A DNA stretch of 64,000 nt from Gammaproteobacteria bacterium. Lineage in GTDB: Bacteria; Pseudomonadota; Gammaproteobacteria; SG8-11. The position numbers and the translations under genes were made by a program. Under the pieces are notes generated by a model, which worked only from the letters and a program-made list of their open reading frames with translations, had not been told where the DNA came from and searched no databases. This document shows, one piece after another, positions 36,836 through 46,459 of this stretch; position 1 is the first letter of the stretch; every line of letters starts with the position of its first letter. The stretch is taken from assembly GCA_024641505.1 (NCBI GenBank), contig JAHECY010000221.1:18199-82198 (forward strand). Reading direction: 5' to 3'.

Positions 36836-37047
36836 CGGTTTTCCTCGCGTGTTATTAACTGGGAGTGATGGGGCTGCCTGGAAATGGGTCGTCATAACCA
36901 TGAAGCGAAATGTTGTCTGACGTCGGTGTCCTGCCGATGTATCGGTCGTCACGGGCTATCTCATGAGTCATGGACATAAATCCGGCAAAGGAGGCATATC
37001 AGCACGACACTGGGCGGTTTTGCTCAGCTCACCGCCCGTCGGCACCG

Positions 37048-37368
37048 CTATTGTTGGTGTCCGCTGATATACGCATGCAGCGGTTTGGTCGCTTCAAACT
37101 GCTGGAGTTGCTCGGGGGAGGCAGCGGCTTGGTATTTTTTTTTCCACTGCGGGTACGGCATGCCGTAGACAACTTCCAGCGCCTGATCGTAGTCAAGCGC
37201 CTGTCCTTGCTGCTGCGCCGCCGCCAGATACCATTTTGCGAGACAGTTACGGCAAAATCCCGCCAGGTTCATCAAATCAATGTTCTGGACGTCGGTACGG
37301 CGTTGCAAGTGTTCAATGAGACCGCGAAACGCTGCGGCTTCGATCTGTATGCGGCTTTGTTCGTCCAT
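37048..37368 (-). CDS. DUF1244 family protein
   Basis: 106 residues, full length for DUF1244. Strong family signature: AFRGLIEHLQRRTDVQNIDL followed by MNLAGFCRNCLAKWY, then ALEVVYGMPYPQWKKKYQ. Function is unknown; the conserved CxxC is the most likely functional site. GGGAGTG lies 7 nt upstream of ATG 37368. Confidence 0.93.
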   Translation of the reverse strand: MDEQSRIQIEAAAFRGLIEHLQRRTDVQNIDLMNLAGFCRNCLAKWYLAAAQQQGQALDYDQALEVVYGMPYPQWKKKYQAAASPEQLQQFEATKPLHAYISGHQQ

Positions 37369-37666
37369 ATTGTCACTCCCAGCTGTCGGTAAGCGGTTGT
37401 AACAGTACCGTAAATTATTCTTTGTGACCAGCTCGGCATGCGGAGCAGACCTCAGGTCGACTATATCCCGGGTGTTGGTGGTCGGGGTTGTGGATAGGTA
37501 ACATCAAATACAAGTTTATGTGAAGGGGATCAGTGCGGGTTGATCAATACTCCGCGATTGAGTGGCGTCAAAAATCGGGTATCATATTGCCAATGTCCGT
37601 GTGGGCGCGACCCGCGCGTAAAAAAATCGGCGCAATTTATCTTTGTGGCAAAGGAGGGTCATTACC

Positions 37667-38245
37667 GTGATAACGTTGTGTGTGGCGCGTTGGTTTGGGT
37701 TGGCGAGCGCGGTCACGGTTGGGTGTTTTGGCAGCGGCTTATCCGTGCTGGCAGCCGATATCGATATCGATGCCGCCCTCGTTACCGTGGAGAATTCCGC
37801 GATGGCGCGCCTCGCAGCGGTGGTGCAGAGTCCTCAAAACCGGTTACTGCCGTTCGCAACTGATGGTTGCAGTGGCGGATTGTCGACGGGATGGCGTGTG
37901 TTGGGTAACGCCATACCGATGTTTCGCGATAAATTTGGCGCACGACCGCCCTACGAATCCTGTTGCGTGGAACATGATCGCAGTTATTGGCTGGGCAGCA
38001 CTGACAATGGTTATCAAAAGCGGCACGCCGCCGATCAGGCGTTGCGCGCCTGCGTTATCGAGCATGGGCGTGTGCATCGCGACGACTATGCCAGGGAATT
38101 CGGAATTTCCGGGGCGGCCATCGAACGCAACTTTTTTGTCATTGCCGAGGCCATGTATCGCGCGGTACGTGCCGGCGGTGGCCCGTGTACGGCGCTGCCG
38201 TGGCGCTGGGGGTACGGCTGGCCCACCTGCGTCGATGCTGATTAA
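37667..38245 (+). CDS. Exported phospholipase A2-like protein
   Basis: 192 residues from a GTG at 37667; AAGGAGG at 37651-37657 fixes the start. The signal peptide ends near VLAAD. The core motif ATDGCSGGLSTGW and PPYESCCVEHDRSYW contains the CC-x2-HD-x4 signature of secreted phospholipase A2 folds, with His103-Asp104 as the likely catalytic pair, and several cysteines that could form disulfides. Bacterial relatives are annotated only as hypothetical proteins. Enzymatic activity is inferred from the motif alone. It is followed 23 nt later by a glutathione S-transferase gene, so the two may be co-transcribed. Confidence 0.75.
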   Translation: MITLCVARWFGLASAVTVGCFGSGLSVLAADIDIDAALVTVENSAMARLAAVVQSPQNRLLPFATDGCSGGLSTGWRVLGNAIPMFRDKFGARPPYESCCVEHDRSYWLGSTDNGYQKRHAADQALRACVIEHGRVHRDDYAREFGISGAAIERNFFVIAEAMYRAVRAGGGPCTALPWRWGYGWPTCVDAD

Positions 38246-38268
38246 ATTCAATCGCAAGGGAATATAAT

Positions 38269-38937
38269 ATGCAAAAAATGACGCTGGTTATCGGTAACAA
38301 GAATTATTCCTCCTGGTCGCTGCGGGCGTGGCTCATGCTGCGGCAGGCGGGAATTTCGTTCGAGGAGATACGCATTCCTCTTTTTCAAAGTGACAGCCGC
38401 GCGCAATTGACGCAATGGTCGCCCTCGGGTCTGGTGCCGGCATTGCACCATGGCGCGTTGAAAATCTGGGATACTCTCGCCATCGGTGAGTACATCAATG
38501 AACTTTATCCGGAAAAACGCTTGTGGCCGGCGCAACCAGCAGCCCGTGCCGTGGCCCGTGCGGTCAGCGCGGAAATGCATTCAGGATTCACGCAACTGCG
38601 CCACAACATGCCCATGAACTGCCGGCTCACTTTTCCCGGCAAGGGCATCACGCCGGAAAGCCAGGCGGATATCGATCGCGTCAGCGCCATTTGGCGCCAG
38701 TGCCGCACGACCTACGGCGGTGACGGCGCGTTGCTGTTTGGCGCGTTCAGCATCGCCGATGCCATGTTTGCACCAGTGGTGCTGCGCTTCAAAACCTATG
38801 AGGTGCCATTGGACCCGGTGTGTACCGCCTATGCCGCCGCCATCACCGCGTTGCCCGCGATGGCTGAGTGGGTGCATGCCGGACAACAGGAAGCGGAACG
38901 TCTACCGGCGTTTGAACCCTACACCGTATCCTCCTGA
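38269..38937 (+). CDS. Glutathione S-transferase
   Basis: 222 residues of the bacterial GST type with the thioredoxin-like N-terminal signature IGNKNYSSWSLRAWLML and the cis-Pro/glutathione contact WSPSGLVPALHHGAL, then DTLAIGEYINELYPE. The C-terminal helical domain includes GAFSIADAMFAPVVLR with the conserved N-capping box. It is cytosolic and likely detoxifies electrophiles; the specific substrate is unknown. AAGGGA precedes ATG 38269. Confidence 0.93.
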   Translation: MQKMTLVIGNKNYSSWSLRAWLMLRQAGISFEEIRIPLFQSDSRAQLTQWSPSGLVPALHHGALKIWDTLAIGEYINELYPEKRLWPAQPAARAVARAVSAEMHSGFTQLRHNMPMNCRLTFPGKGITPESQADIDRVSAIWRQCRTTYGGDGALLFGAFSIADAMFAPVVLRFKTYEVPLDPVCTAYAAAITALPAMAEWVHAGQQEAERLPAFEPYTVSS

Positions 38938-39194
38938 CCGACCACGTTGGCATAATCGTAACCTGACAAGAATCGAAATCGTTCAGGGACCGTTACCGGA
39001 GGTACCGCATACCGTGCAGATGACACAAGCTGGTGATCCCTGGTGGGCCGCTGTGACCTGACGCGCGCGGCCTGAGATAGTGAAACTCCAGTCACGCCCC
39101 TTCGATAAAAGTACACTTGGCATGGAATTCTGCGTTCTTTGTTTATATACTGTGGCAATAGTCCCGATTACAACAATAAATAGAGGAATATCCC

Positions 39195-40025
39195 ATGCTC
39201 CAGTTGGCGGATCACCCGCAGTCCATCGGAAAAGTGCTGGACGATGGCTTCAAATTGTTTGTACAGACCTTATTACAGATATTGCCGTTGTCTTTTTTAG
39301 CGGTGGCCATGCCACTGGCGGTCGTTATCGCGTCAATAGGCGGCAACAATTATTTGTTACTCAGCAGTGGCCAGTTCGATCCCGCCACTTCCGATATAAC
39401 CTCACTGGTAATTACATTTGCAGTCAGTGTCGTCGTGGGGCTGATTCTGGCGATGGCATCGTATGCGGCGATCTATTATAAAATGGTCGGCGCCGTCCGG
39501 GGTAACACCATCTCGCATGCGGTAGCGCTACTGGCAGGCGTCAAGGCCTTGATTCCCTTGGCCGTTGCCACCTTGCTTTATGCCCTGGCGACTGTCTTGG
39601 GTCTGATGTTGCTGGTGGTGCCGGGATTTATTTTAATGATTTCGATGATGCTATACATGCCGGCCTACGTCATGGACAGGGAAAGTATTGTCGGCAGTTT
39701 GTCCCGCAGCCACAAATTGGTCTGGGGAAACTGGTGGCGCTCTTTTCTGATAATGTCTATTCCCACGGTCATCATGATAGTGCTGCTGATGGGTCTCGGC
39801 GCCATATCGGGCGCATTGATCGCCGTTAGCGCGCCTTCCGAGCAAGGCGTGGCCGGCATGTCACAATACAGCTTGCTGATTGAAGTAGCGCAACATTTGC
39901 TCAATATCCTGTTTATCCCCATGTACGCCGCGTTCATGATCATTTTGTACAACGATCTGAAACTGCGCAAGGAAGGCGGGGATTTGAGTGGAAAAATCGC
40001 CAGCGCCGCGGCCAGACCTTCCTGA
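39195..40025 (+). CDS. Membrane protein of the MoxR/DUF58 cluster
   Basis: 276 residues with six TM helices; a YciC/DUF975-like pattern is suggested by SIGKVLDDGFKLFVQTLLQI near the start and LLVVPGFILMISMMLYMPAY in the middle, followed by GSLSRSHKLVWGNWWRSF. This type of protein commonly opens the RDD-SpoIIM-DUF4129-DUF4350-MoxR-DUF58 cluster, and here it is 8 nt from the DUF4129 gene. It has no enzymatic motif. AGAGGA precedes ATG 39195. Confidence 0.82.
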   Translation: MLQLADHPQSIGKVLDDGFKLFVQTLLQILPLSFLAVAMPLAVVIASIGGNNYLLLSSGQFDPATSDITSLVITFAVSVVVGLILAMASYAAIYYKMVGAVRGNTISHAVALLAGVKALIPLAVATLLYALATVLGLMLLVVPGFILMISMMLYMPAYVMDRESIVGSLSRSHKLVWGNWWRSFLIMSIPTVIMIVLLMGLGAISGALIAVSAPSEQGVAGMSQYSLLIEVAQHLLNILFIPMYAAFMIILYNDLKLRKEGGDLSGKIASAAARPS

Positions 40026-40033
40026 CGCGCGGA

Positions 40034-40996
40034 ATGAAGACGTTGCGCGTATGGTGGCTGGTTATCCCTGGCGTGGTCAGCGGCTGGCAACCGGTCGCCG
40101 CCGAACCCCATGCCTTTGCGGCGCCTTTGCTAGCGGAGCTTGAGCATTGCATCATGCGCACCGAACGCCGTTACCGTAACGATGACGATTATGACTTCAT
40201 AATCCGACGTCATTGCCCCAAGCTGTCGCGTTTGCTGGTGCAGCGGGATTTCGCGGCTCTGCTGCAGCAACCCTTGCCCGAGGAAATTACGCTGGATCTG
40301 CTACGGGATTTGCAAAGCATCGGCACCAGCGTGCAGGCAACGCCCGACAATGCCATGGTGTTCGACCTGGGATCGGTGCGCAAGATCCTGGATGATACGG
40401 TAATGCCGGAATCTGCGCCGCAGAAATCGTGGTGGCGACGGTTTCTGGATTGGTTGGCGGAGTCTTTCGACCACGGCACGGCACAACCACCGGATTGGCT
40501 CAAGCACTGGCTGTCCCGGTTTGCCGTGCCGGACTGGCTGGTGGCGACCTTGTACAAGGGAACGGTCGGCCTGTTGGCGATTTTGCTGCTGGGCGTCGTC
40601 GTTACCGAATTGCGAGCCGCGCGCTGGCGCCGCTGGTTTGATTGGCGCGCGCGACGTTTGCGCCTGCATGCCAGGCAAAGCGATATGGCGCGAGAGGTGA
40701 TACTCACCTGGGAAGCGATCGCGCAATTGCCGCCGGGGCAACAGCTATTGGCGTGTTATGGTAAAGTCCTGCATATTCTGGCAGCCAGAAATCTGCTACC
40801 CAGCGACGCCAGTCTCACTAATCATGAATTGCAATCGCTGTTAGAAATGGCATTGGGTGGCGCGCAACCGGTATTCCGGCAATTGCTGGCTCACGTTGAC
40901 GGACTGGTGTACGGTGAACAGCACATGGATGCGGCGACTGTCGGGTGTGTTACCCGTGACTGCCGAAAATTCGCCGATTCGTTGGTGACGAATTGA
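40034..40996 (+). CDS. DUF4129 domain membrane protein
   Basis: 320 residues: signal peptide (cleavage near VAAEP), a periplasmic region of about 140 residues, one TM helix (YKGTVGLLAILLLGVVVTEL) and a C-terminal DUF4129-like domain (IAQLPPGQQLLACYGKVLHI, LLPSDASLTNHEL). DUF4129 proteins neighbour MoxR ATPases and DUF58 proteins across bacteria; one proposal is that the cluster assembles or activates an envelope complex. The gene starts 8 nt after the previous one and ends 18 nt before the DUF4350 gene. Confidence 0.82.
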   Translation: MKTLRVWWLVIPGVVSGWQPVAAEPHAFAAPLLAELEHCIMRTERRYRNDDDYDFIIRRHCPKLSRLLVQRDFAALLQQPLPEEITLDLLRDLQSIGTSVQATPDNAMVFDLGSVRKILDDTVMPESAPQKSWWRRFLDWLAESFDHGTAQPPDWLKHWLSRFAVPDWLVATLYKGTVGLLAILLLGVVVTELRAARWRRWFDWRARRLRLHARQSDMAREVILTWEAIAQLPPGQQLLACYGKVLHILAARNLLPSDASLTNHELQSLLEMALGGAQPVFRQLLAHVDGLVYGEQHMDAATVGCVTRDCRKFADSLVTN

Positions 40997-41014
40997 AAAC
41001 GCGGGCGGGTTGAC

Positions 41015-42361
41015 ATGGGCGAGCGCCTGACGACATTGCTCAGTGCTGTTACCGCGTTGGTTATTGTCGTTGCGTTGTTGGTGCCTACCGCGCCGCCGAC
41101 GACGCCGGTTTCACTGCCCACCAGCATCGATGCGGGCCGTTATGGACTATTGGGATTGAAACGCTGGCTCGATTACAACCACATCGCGAATCATAGTCTG
41201 CAAACACGTTATGATGGCTTGTTCGCGGATGCGCAGATTACGGATCGCGGCAATCTCCTCATTTTGTTCACGCCAACCACGGTGGCGGCGCGTGCGCAGG
41301 AACTTGATTTTCTGTTGTACTGGTTGGCACAGGGCAACGATGCCCTGGTGTTGAATGCGGTGAGCGATGTTCCACCCTGGGCCATGACCAGTGGCATGAG
41401 TTCCAGTCCGGATGTCCTGGAACAACTGGGGTTCCGATTGCTTGCGGTGGCAACGGAAAATACGCAGGCGTCGGGCACCACGGACGCGACCCACGAGAAC
41501 CGGGAATTTGAGCAGGAAAATGTCGACGCCACATCCGTGTCAATGGGCGACAGGTTACGCGCTTTGAGCGCAAAGTTCGCCATGCTTGAGCGGCAGGAAG
41601 CCGCGCTTACGCCCGCGCTCCACCCTTATCCTTTGGTTAAAGACATCAATCACCTCGGCGTCCACTTGCTGCCGGCACTGCAGACTCCTTTGGAACTGGG
41701 GGGGGTGGATGCGGCGCGCAGCGCCTTGGTAGTGCTGCACGATACTGAGCGCCGGGCGGCATTGTGGGAAACAAGGGTCGGTGCGGGTCGATTGTGGATC
41801 AGCCGTTTCGCGGATTTGTTCGGTAATGTCACCTTGGGCAAACAGGACAACGCCGCGTTTCTGGCCAACCTCATCGCTTATTCCCTGCAACCGGGGGGAC
41901 AGGTAATATTTGACGATATGCACTTCGGCGTATCATCATTGTATGATCCGCAGGCCTTTTTCGGGGATTCACGGTTGCATCATACGTTGTGGTTTATTCT
42001 GGGATTCTGGCTGTTGTATGTCGTTGGTCACGGCAGTCGTTTCGCGCCGCAACTCACGCCACCGCCCGAAGTCCGCGGTGTCGACTTCAGTTACGCGGTG
42101 GGAGATTATTTCGCACGGGCTCTCGACAAACGCGGCGCGGCGCTGGCGCTGTTTCAGCACTTCTTCAACGATGTGCGCGCGCATGGGAACATGCCATTGT
42201 CCGGTGAACCGGTGTGGGAGGAGTTACGGCAGCACCCACGGGTCAGTATGCAATCCGTCACGGCGTTGCAGGACATGTATCAGGGTCTGAACCGCAGGAA
42301 ATATTGCAATTTGATCAAACTGAGAAACCAATTACTGACGGTGAGGCGACAAATAGCGTGA
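41015..42361 (+). CDS. DUF4350 domain membrane protein
   Basis: 448 residues with an N-terminal TM helix (LLSAVTALVIVVALLVP), a DUF4350-like region (SIDAGRYGLLGLKRWLDYNH, then the strand GNLLILFTP) and a second TM helix late in the protein (LWFILGFWLLYVVGHGS). The C-terminal tail is cytoplasmic. It belongs to the same operon: its TGA shares one base with the ATG of the MoxR gene. DUF4350 proteins have no known activity. Confidence 0.82.
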   Translation: MGERLTTLLSAVTALVIVVALLVPTAPPTTPVSLPTSIDAGRYGLLGLKRWLDYNHIANHSLQTRYDGLFADAQITDRGNLLILFTPTTVAARAQELDFLLYWLAQGNDALVLNAVSDVPPWAMTSGMSSSPDVLEQLGFRLLAVATENTQASGTTDATHENREFEQENVDATSVSMGDRLRALSAKFAMLERQEAALTPALHPYPLVKDINHLGVHLLPALQTPLELGGVDAARSALVVLHDTERRAALWETRVGAGRLWISRFADLFGNVTLGKQDNAAFLANLIAYSLQPGGQVIFDDMHFGVSSLYDPQAFFGDSRLHHTLWFILGFWLLYVVGHGSRFAPQLTPPPEVRGVDFSYAVGDYFARALDKRGAALALFQHFFNDVRAHGNMPLSGEPVWEELRQHPRVSMQSVTALQDMYQGLNRRKYCNLIKLRNQLLTVRRQIA

Positions 42362-43341
42362 TGAAACCAGCGCAACAACTCAAGCAGCAACTGCAGCACT
42401 CCATAGGGCAGGCGGTTTTCGGCGCGGACGGGATGATTCATGGCCTGTGCCTGGCATTGATCAACGGTGGCCATGTATTGCTTGAGGGGGTGCCCGGTGT
42501 GGGCAAAACACTGCTGGCGAAAACCCTGGCCGCGCAGTTGGGTGGGGATTTCAAGCGTATCCAATGTACCGCCGACCTGATGCCTTCGGATATGACCGGG
42601 GTGCATGTTTACAACGAGCAGACCCACGGTTTTGAGTTGGTGCGCGGACCGCTGTTCGCCAACGTGGTGCTGGTGGATGAGATCAATCGCACCGGCCCCA
42701 AAACCCAGTCGGCGTTGCTGCAAGCCATGGAGGAGGGCATGATCAGCATTGATCGTGAAACCTATCCTCTGCACGATAATTTCCTGGTCATCGCATCACA
42801 GAATCCCTATGAGTTCGAAGGCACCTACCCGCTGCCGGAATCGCAATTGGACCGGTTTCTGTTGCGTATGATCATTACTTATCCGGATGCCCAAAATGAA
42901 ACGCGGGTGTTGCAGACTTACGATAGGCCCGGCGGCGGGCATGCCGGTCGTACGGGGCCAGCAGCGGAAGTTACGGTTACCGCTGAATTGCTGGACCGCA
43001 CCCGGGAACAGGTGGCAACGGTGCATGTTGCCGCGCCATTGTACCAATACGTGGTTGCAATCGCCGCCGCCAGCCGTAGTCACCCGAAGGTCAGTCTGGG
43101 TTTGTCGACGCGCGGCGCGCTGGGTTTGATGCGTTGCGCGCGCGTCCATGCGGCGTTGCATGGCGCGGAATTCGTTACCCCGGAGGATGTCAAAGCCGTG
43201 GCGACGGCGGTGATTGCGCATCGTTTGATATTGACGCCGGAAGCCACCCTGGAAAACATCGGGGTCGACGCCATCGTGGATGCGATTTTCAGCCAAGTGG
43301 ACGTGCCGCGCGAGCAATTGTCGCCGGAATCCGCCGGTTGA
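42361..43341 (+). CDS. MoxR-family AAA+ ATPase
   Basis: 326 residues from ATG 42361, which overlaps the previous stop by one base; a longer frame from 42214 is rejected because it adds residues unlike the family. Walker A is GVPGVGKTLLAKTL, Walker B is VVLVDEINRTGPKTQSALLQ, and the sensor-1 region reads VIASQNPYEFEGTYPLPESQ, followed by the arginine-rich sensor-2 region. MoxR proteins act as chaperones, with their VWA/DUF58 partners loading metals or assembling complexes. The gene is followed 7 nt later by the DUF58 gene, the usual partner. Confidence 0.95.
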   Translation: MKPAQQLKQQLQHSIGQAVFGADGMIHGLCLALINGGHVLLEGVPGVGKTLLAKTLAAQLGGDFKRIQCTADLMPSDMTGVHVYNEQTHGFELVRGPLFANVVLVDEINRTGPKTQSALLQAMEEGMISIDRETYPLHDNFLVIASQNPYEFEGTYPLPESQLDRFLLRMIITYPDAQNETRVLQTYDRPGGGHAGRTGPAAEVTVTAELLDRTREQVATVHVAAPLYQYVVAIAAASRSHPKVSLGLSTRGALGLMRCARVHAALHGAEFVTPEDVKAVATAVIAHRLILTPEATLENIGVDAIVDAIFSQVDVPREQLSPESAG

Positions 43342-43348
43342 CCTGAGC

Positions 43349-44644
43349 ATGCATATCTCCTTGCGCGGTTATTTAATGGCGCTGCTGGTCACGGTACTGG
43401 GGATTGCCGGCCAGTGGTCGGCCGGACCCTGGCAGCAGATATGGCGCTACCCGGCGGCGGTACTGGTGCTGGCCATGTTGGCCGAGGCGCTGCTGGTGAA
43501 ACGCAACGTGCTGCATTTACGGCGACAATTACCGCTGCGTACCGCCCTGGGACGCTCAAACAGCGGCGTTTTCACCATCACCAATCATGGATCTGTACCA
43601 TTGCGGTTGCAGGTGGCACAGCCGATACCCGCGGGTGTCGCGGGTGCGCCCGCGATCCATGAGCTCTCGGTTGCGGGCTTTGGCAGCGCGGCGCAAAGCT
43701 TCAACTTTTTACCGCAGGTGTTGGGCACTGTGGACTGGGACCTGGTCTATACCCGGGTGCGTGGATTGTTTGGACTCGCCTGGTGGAATCGTAATTTGTC
43801 GTACCCCAGCCAGTTGACCGTGGAACCCGATCTGTTGCGCGGCAATGAACATAGCCTCGGACTGCGTAAATCCGGTGGCTACGATAAAGTTCGCGCCGGA
43901 ACCGGATCCGAATTGTTGTTTCTGCGCGATTACCGACCGGGTGACTCCATCCGCGCCGTCGATTGGAAGGCCACGGCACGCAGCGGCAAGCACATGGTGC
44001 GCGTCTACAGCGAACAGCAACATCTGAGCATCGCCCTGGCCATTGATGCCGGTCGTACCAGCAGCCTGCTGGTGGGTGACCTGAACCGTTACCACCACTA
44101 TGTAAATATCGGTGCGCGGTTGGCGGAAAAAGCCGTCACTCATGGCGATGTCGTCAGCCTGGTATTGTTCGCCGACACCCCGCTTTTGACTTTGCCGCCG
44201 GCGCGCGGTCTTCCAGCCTTGGTCAAGATACGACAGGCGCTGGCGCTCACCCGCGTTTCACAACGAGAGTCCAATCCATTGGCGGCAGTCGGTGAACTAC
44301 AGCGCCGCCTGCGGCACCGCAGCCTGGTGGTATTGTTTACGGATGTGGATTTGAGCGATGTCAACAGTCAGTTGCTCAGTGCGGTGCGGTTGCTGAGTCG
44401 CAAGCACTTGCCGCTGATTGCCACCTTGCTGGACCCGCACCTGCGGGAGTTAGCCACAGCGCCGGCGCTGCAAATCATCGATCCGTACCACGCCCTTGCC
44501 GCCATGGAAATGGAACATGCCACGCGTGCCACGCTGTTGCATCTGCAGCGCATGGGAGCGTGTGTGGTACGTGACAAGGCGGAGCGGTTGGACGATTCCG
44601 TTTTGGCGTTTTATGAGCTATTGCGCCAGCGGCGGCGGATATAG
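43349..44644 (+). CDS. DUF58 protein
   Basis: 431 residues from ATG 43349; an upstream start at 43280 would overlap the MoxR gene and adds 23 residues not seen in relatives. Two TM helices open the protein (LMALLVTVLGIAGQW and YPAAVLVLAMLAEALLV). The DUF58 signature is LFLRDYRPGDSIRAVDWKAT followed by ARSGKHMVRVYS, and a VWA-like domain begins at LSIALAIDAG. It pairs with MoxR in most bacteria. It is the last gene of this arm; the convergent SpoIIM gene begins its end 78 nt later. Confidence 0.92.
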   Translation: MHISLRGYLMALLVTVLGIAGQWSAGPWQQIWRYPAAVLVLAMLAEALLVKRNVLHLRRQLPLRTALGRSNSGVFTITNHGSVPLRLQVAQPIPAGVAGAPAIHELSVAGFGSAAQSFNFLPQVLGTVDWDLVYTRVRGLFGLAWWNRNLSYPSQLTVEPDLLRGNEHSLGLRKSGGYDKVRAGTGSELLFLRDYRPGDSIRAVDWKATARSGKHMVRVYSEQQHLSIALAIDAGRTSSLLVGDLNRYHHYVNIGARLAEKAVTHGDVVSLVLFADTPLLTLPPARGLPALVKIRQALALTRVSQRESNPLAAVGELQRRLRHRSLVVLFTDVDLSDVNSQLLSAVRLLSRKHLPLIATLLDPHLRELATAPALQIIDPYHALAAMEMEHATRATLLHLQRMGACVVRDKAERLDDSVLAFYELLRQRRRI

Positions 44645-44721
44645 GCTTTGTGGAATTTTAGGCGTTGTGGAATGGGCACCACGAGCATTGGTTGCGGCGG
44701 TCGGTCCCGGGCGCGGCGCGC

Positions 44722-45714
44722 TTAGGTCGTGCGCCGAAACGCCGTGGTTTTTCCCGAACGCCAGGCGCCGGTCATCACCACATAGAGCACAGCCCCATAA
44801 CCGAGACCAATCAACAGCCGACTGGTCAGCGTAAAATCTTCATTTGGCGATACGTTACCCTCGATGATACCCGCGCCAACCAGGAATACTACACATACCA
44901 GCAGCATTTTTCCGCCCTGTTGCACGGCCTGTTGAAACGCCGAAGCACGACTGTTAGCGCCGGGTCGTATCAGTGCTTCACCCAGGCTGATGCCGGCCGC
45001 GCCGGCCAGGCATATGACACTCAGTTCCACTACGCCGTGCGCCACCACGAATTTGAACAATGCCCCGGCCATGTCGTACTCGCGGGTAAAGGCGAAAATA
45101 CCTCCCAGCATCAAGCCGTTCATGCCAATGATATATAGGGTACCCAGCCCGTAAAACGCACCCAGAACGAAGGCGGTGATGGCGACTATAATATTATTGG
45201 TCATGATGGACACCGACAGCCATGCGGCGGGGAAAATGCTCAGCAAATTGTCTGTCCACAGATCGCCACTTTGCACGGTATTGATCATTGCCTCAGAGGC
45301 AAACAGGCTGGCCAGCGGAGGGTAGTTGAATACCAGCAGCCAACCGCATAGCGCACTCAACAGAAAGATGGAAAAGGTAGCGATAATGGCACTGCGCAAG
45401 CGTCTGACGATAAGCGGTATATCGATGACAATTAAATTTACCAGCTGCTGCCCGAGATGCAACGGCGGCCGGTAGATAACTTCATGTGCCGACATAAACA
45501 AGGATTGCAGCAGATTCGCCAACCGGCTGTTCGGCAATAAGCTGCGTGCCAGAGACAAATCCCGGGCCAGATCCCGGTATTGCACGACCAATGCCATGGC
45601 ATCCTCGATGCGCGTGTGGCGCTGGGTGATTTGCCGGCGCAAGCGCATCTCGAAGTTCTGCCATTGGGAGATCCGTTGTTCCAACCAATGTGACAGCGGA
45701 TCATGCTGCGCCAT
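44722..45714 (-). CDS. SpoIIM family membrane protein (stage II sporulation protein M-like)
   Basis: 330 residues from ATG 45714 (GGGAGG 6 nt upstream); an earlier in-frame start at 45858 lies deep inside the RDD gene and is rejected. The N-terminal soluble region precedes about five TM helices (IIATFSIFLLSALCGWLLVF, NNIIVAITAFVLGAFYGLG, FKFVVAHGVVELSVICLAGA, LVCVVFLVGAGIIEG). The conserved His in VAHGVVE matches SpoIIM-like proteins found outside spore formers in this cluster. It overlaps the RDD gene by 14 nt. Confidence 0.9.
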   Translation of the reverse strand: MAQHDPLSHWLEQRISQWQNFEMRLRRQITQRHTRIEDAMALVVQYRDLARDLSLARSLLPNSRLANLLQSLFMSAHEVIYRPPLHLGQQLVNLIVIDIPLIVRRLRSAIIATFSIFLLSALCGWLLVFNYPPLASLFASEAMINTVQSGDLWTDNLLSIFPAAWLSVSIMTNNIIVAITAFVLGAFYGLGTLYIIGMNGLMLGGIFAFTREYDMAGALFKFVVAHGVVELSVICLAGAAGISLGEALIRPGANSRASAFQQAVQQGGKMLLVCVVFLVGAGIIEGNVSPNEDFTLTSRLLIGLGYGAVLYVVMTGAWRSGKTTAFRRTT

Positions 45715-46459
45715 GGCCGCCTCCCTGTAAAATGCGCTGCAATTGCTGGTGCAGGCTGCGGTCGAGCATGCTCTGGCTGTTTTCCGGCATGACGGTCTCA
45801 CCAATATCCTGCAACAAACGCACTGCCAGTTCGATGCGTTTAGTTCGATCAAGTTCACCCCAGCGGCTCAGCAGCTCATGAATAAGTTCCCATTGTTGTG
45901 GACTAATCCCGGAATCAGCGCTGGTCGCCGCCAAACTCTGCAATAATTTCTTTTCCACCTTGTCCTCGTAGACCAGCAGCGTGCCGGCGGCGATATCGCC
46001 GATACGCACAGCGTTTCTCGTGGACAGTGCGACCAGCAAACCAAGCATATAAGCAACCGGCAGGGAATCGATGAGACGAAAAATGTTCCGAATCAAAATG
46101 GCGCCGACACCGGGAGTATGGCCCTGAGTGGTAACGATGCGTACACCAGCCATGCGTTTTCCCGGCGTCCGACCGTGCATCACCAGTTCCAGTAACGGAT
46201 GATATAACAGGTAAACGACAATGGGTGGCAATACGAGCGCCGCGATAAATTCCTTGGAACGTGACGCCAAATCGCTGAAGAAATTTTCCAATGCCGATAT
46301 CTCGCCGAACATTAATGGAATGGCGATGAACCACAGAAGTACGAAGAGTATGCGTATATGCCAGTCGATAAGGTAGGCGTATGATCTCCCACCCACACCG
46401 GCGATAGGCAAATGCAGCTGTAATCCATCGGTGGTTTGTATGTCGAGTGGTGGTTGCAT
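45701..46459 (-). CDS. RDD family membrane protein
   Basis: 252 residues from ATG 46459 (ribosome site weak; 46492 is an alternative start). The RDD signature is visible: GGRSYAYLIDWHIRILFVLL with the conserved R and D residues, then TPGKRMAGVRIVTTQG and RNIFRLIDSLPVAY. There are four hydrophobic segments and a soluble C-terminal tail of about 90 residues. RDD proteins are small transport-related or accessory membrane proteins; here the gene overlaps the SpoIIM gene, the standard pairing in this cluster. Confidence 0.9.
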   Translation of the reverse strand: MQPPLDIQTTDGLQLHLPIAGVGGRSYAYLIDWHIRILFVLLWFIAIPLMFGEISALENFFSDLASRSKEFIAALVLPPIVVYLLYHPLLELVMHGRTPGKRMAGVRIVTTQGHTPGVGAILIRNIFRLIDSLPVAYMLGLLVALSTRNAVRIGDIAAGTLLVYEDKVEKKLLQSLAATSADSGISPQQWELIHELLSRWGELDRTKRIELAVRLLQDIGETVMPENSQSMLDRSLHQQLQRILQGGGHGAA

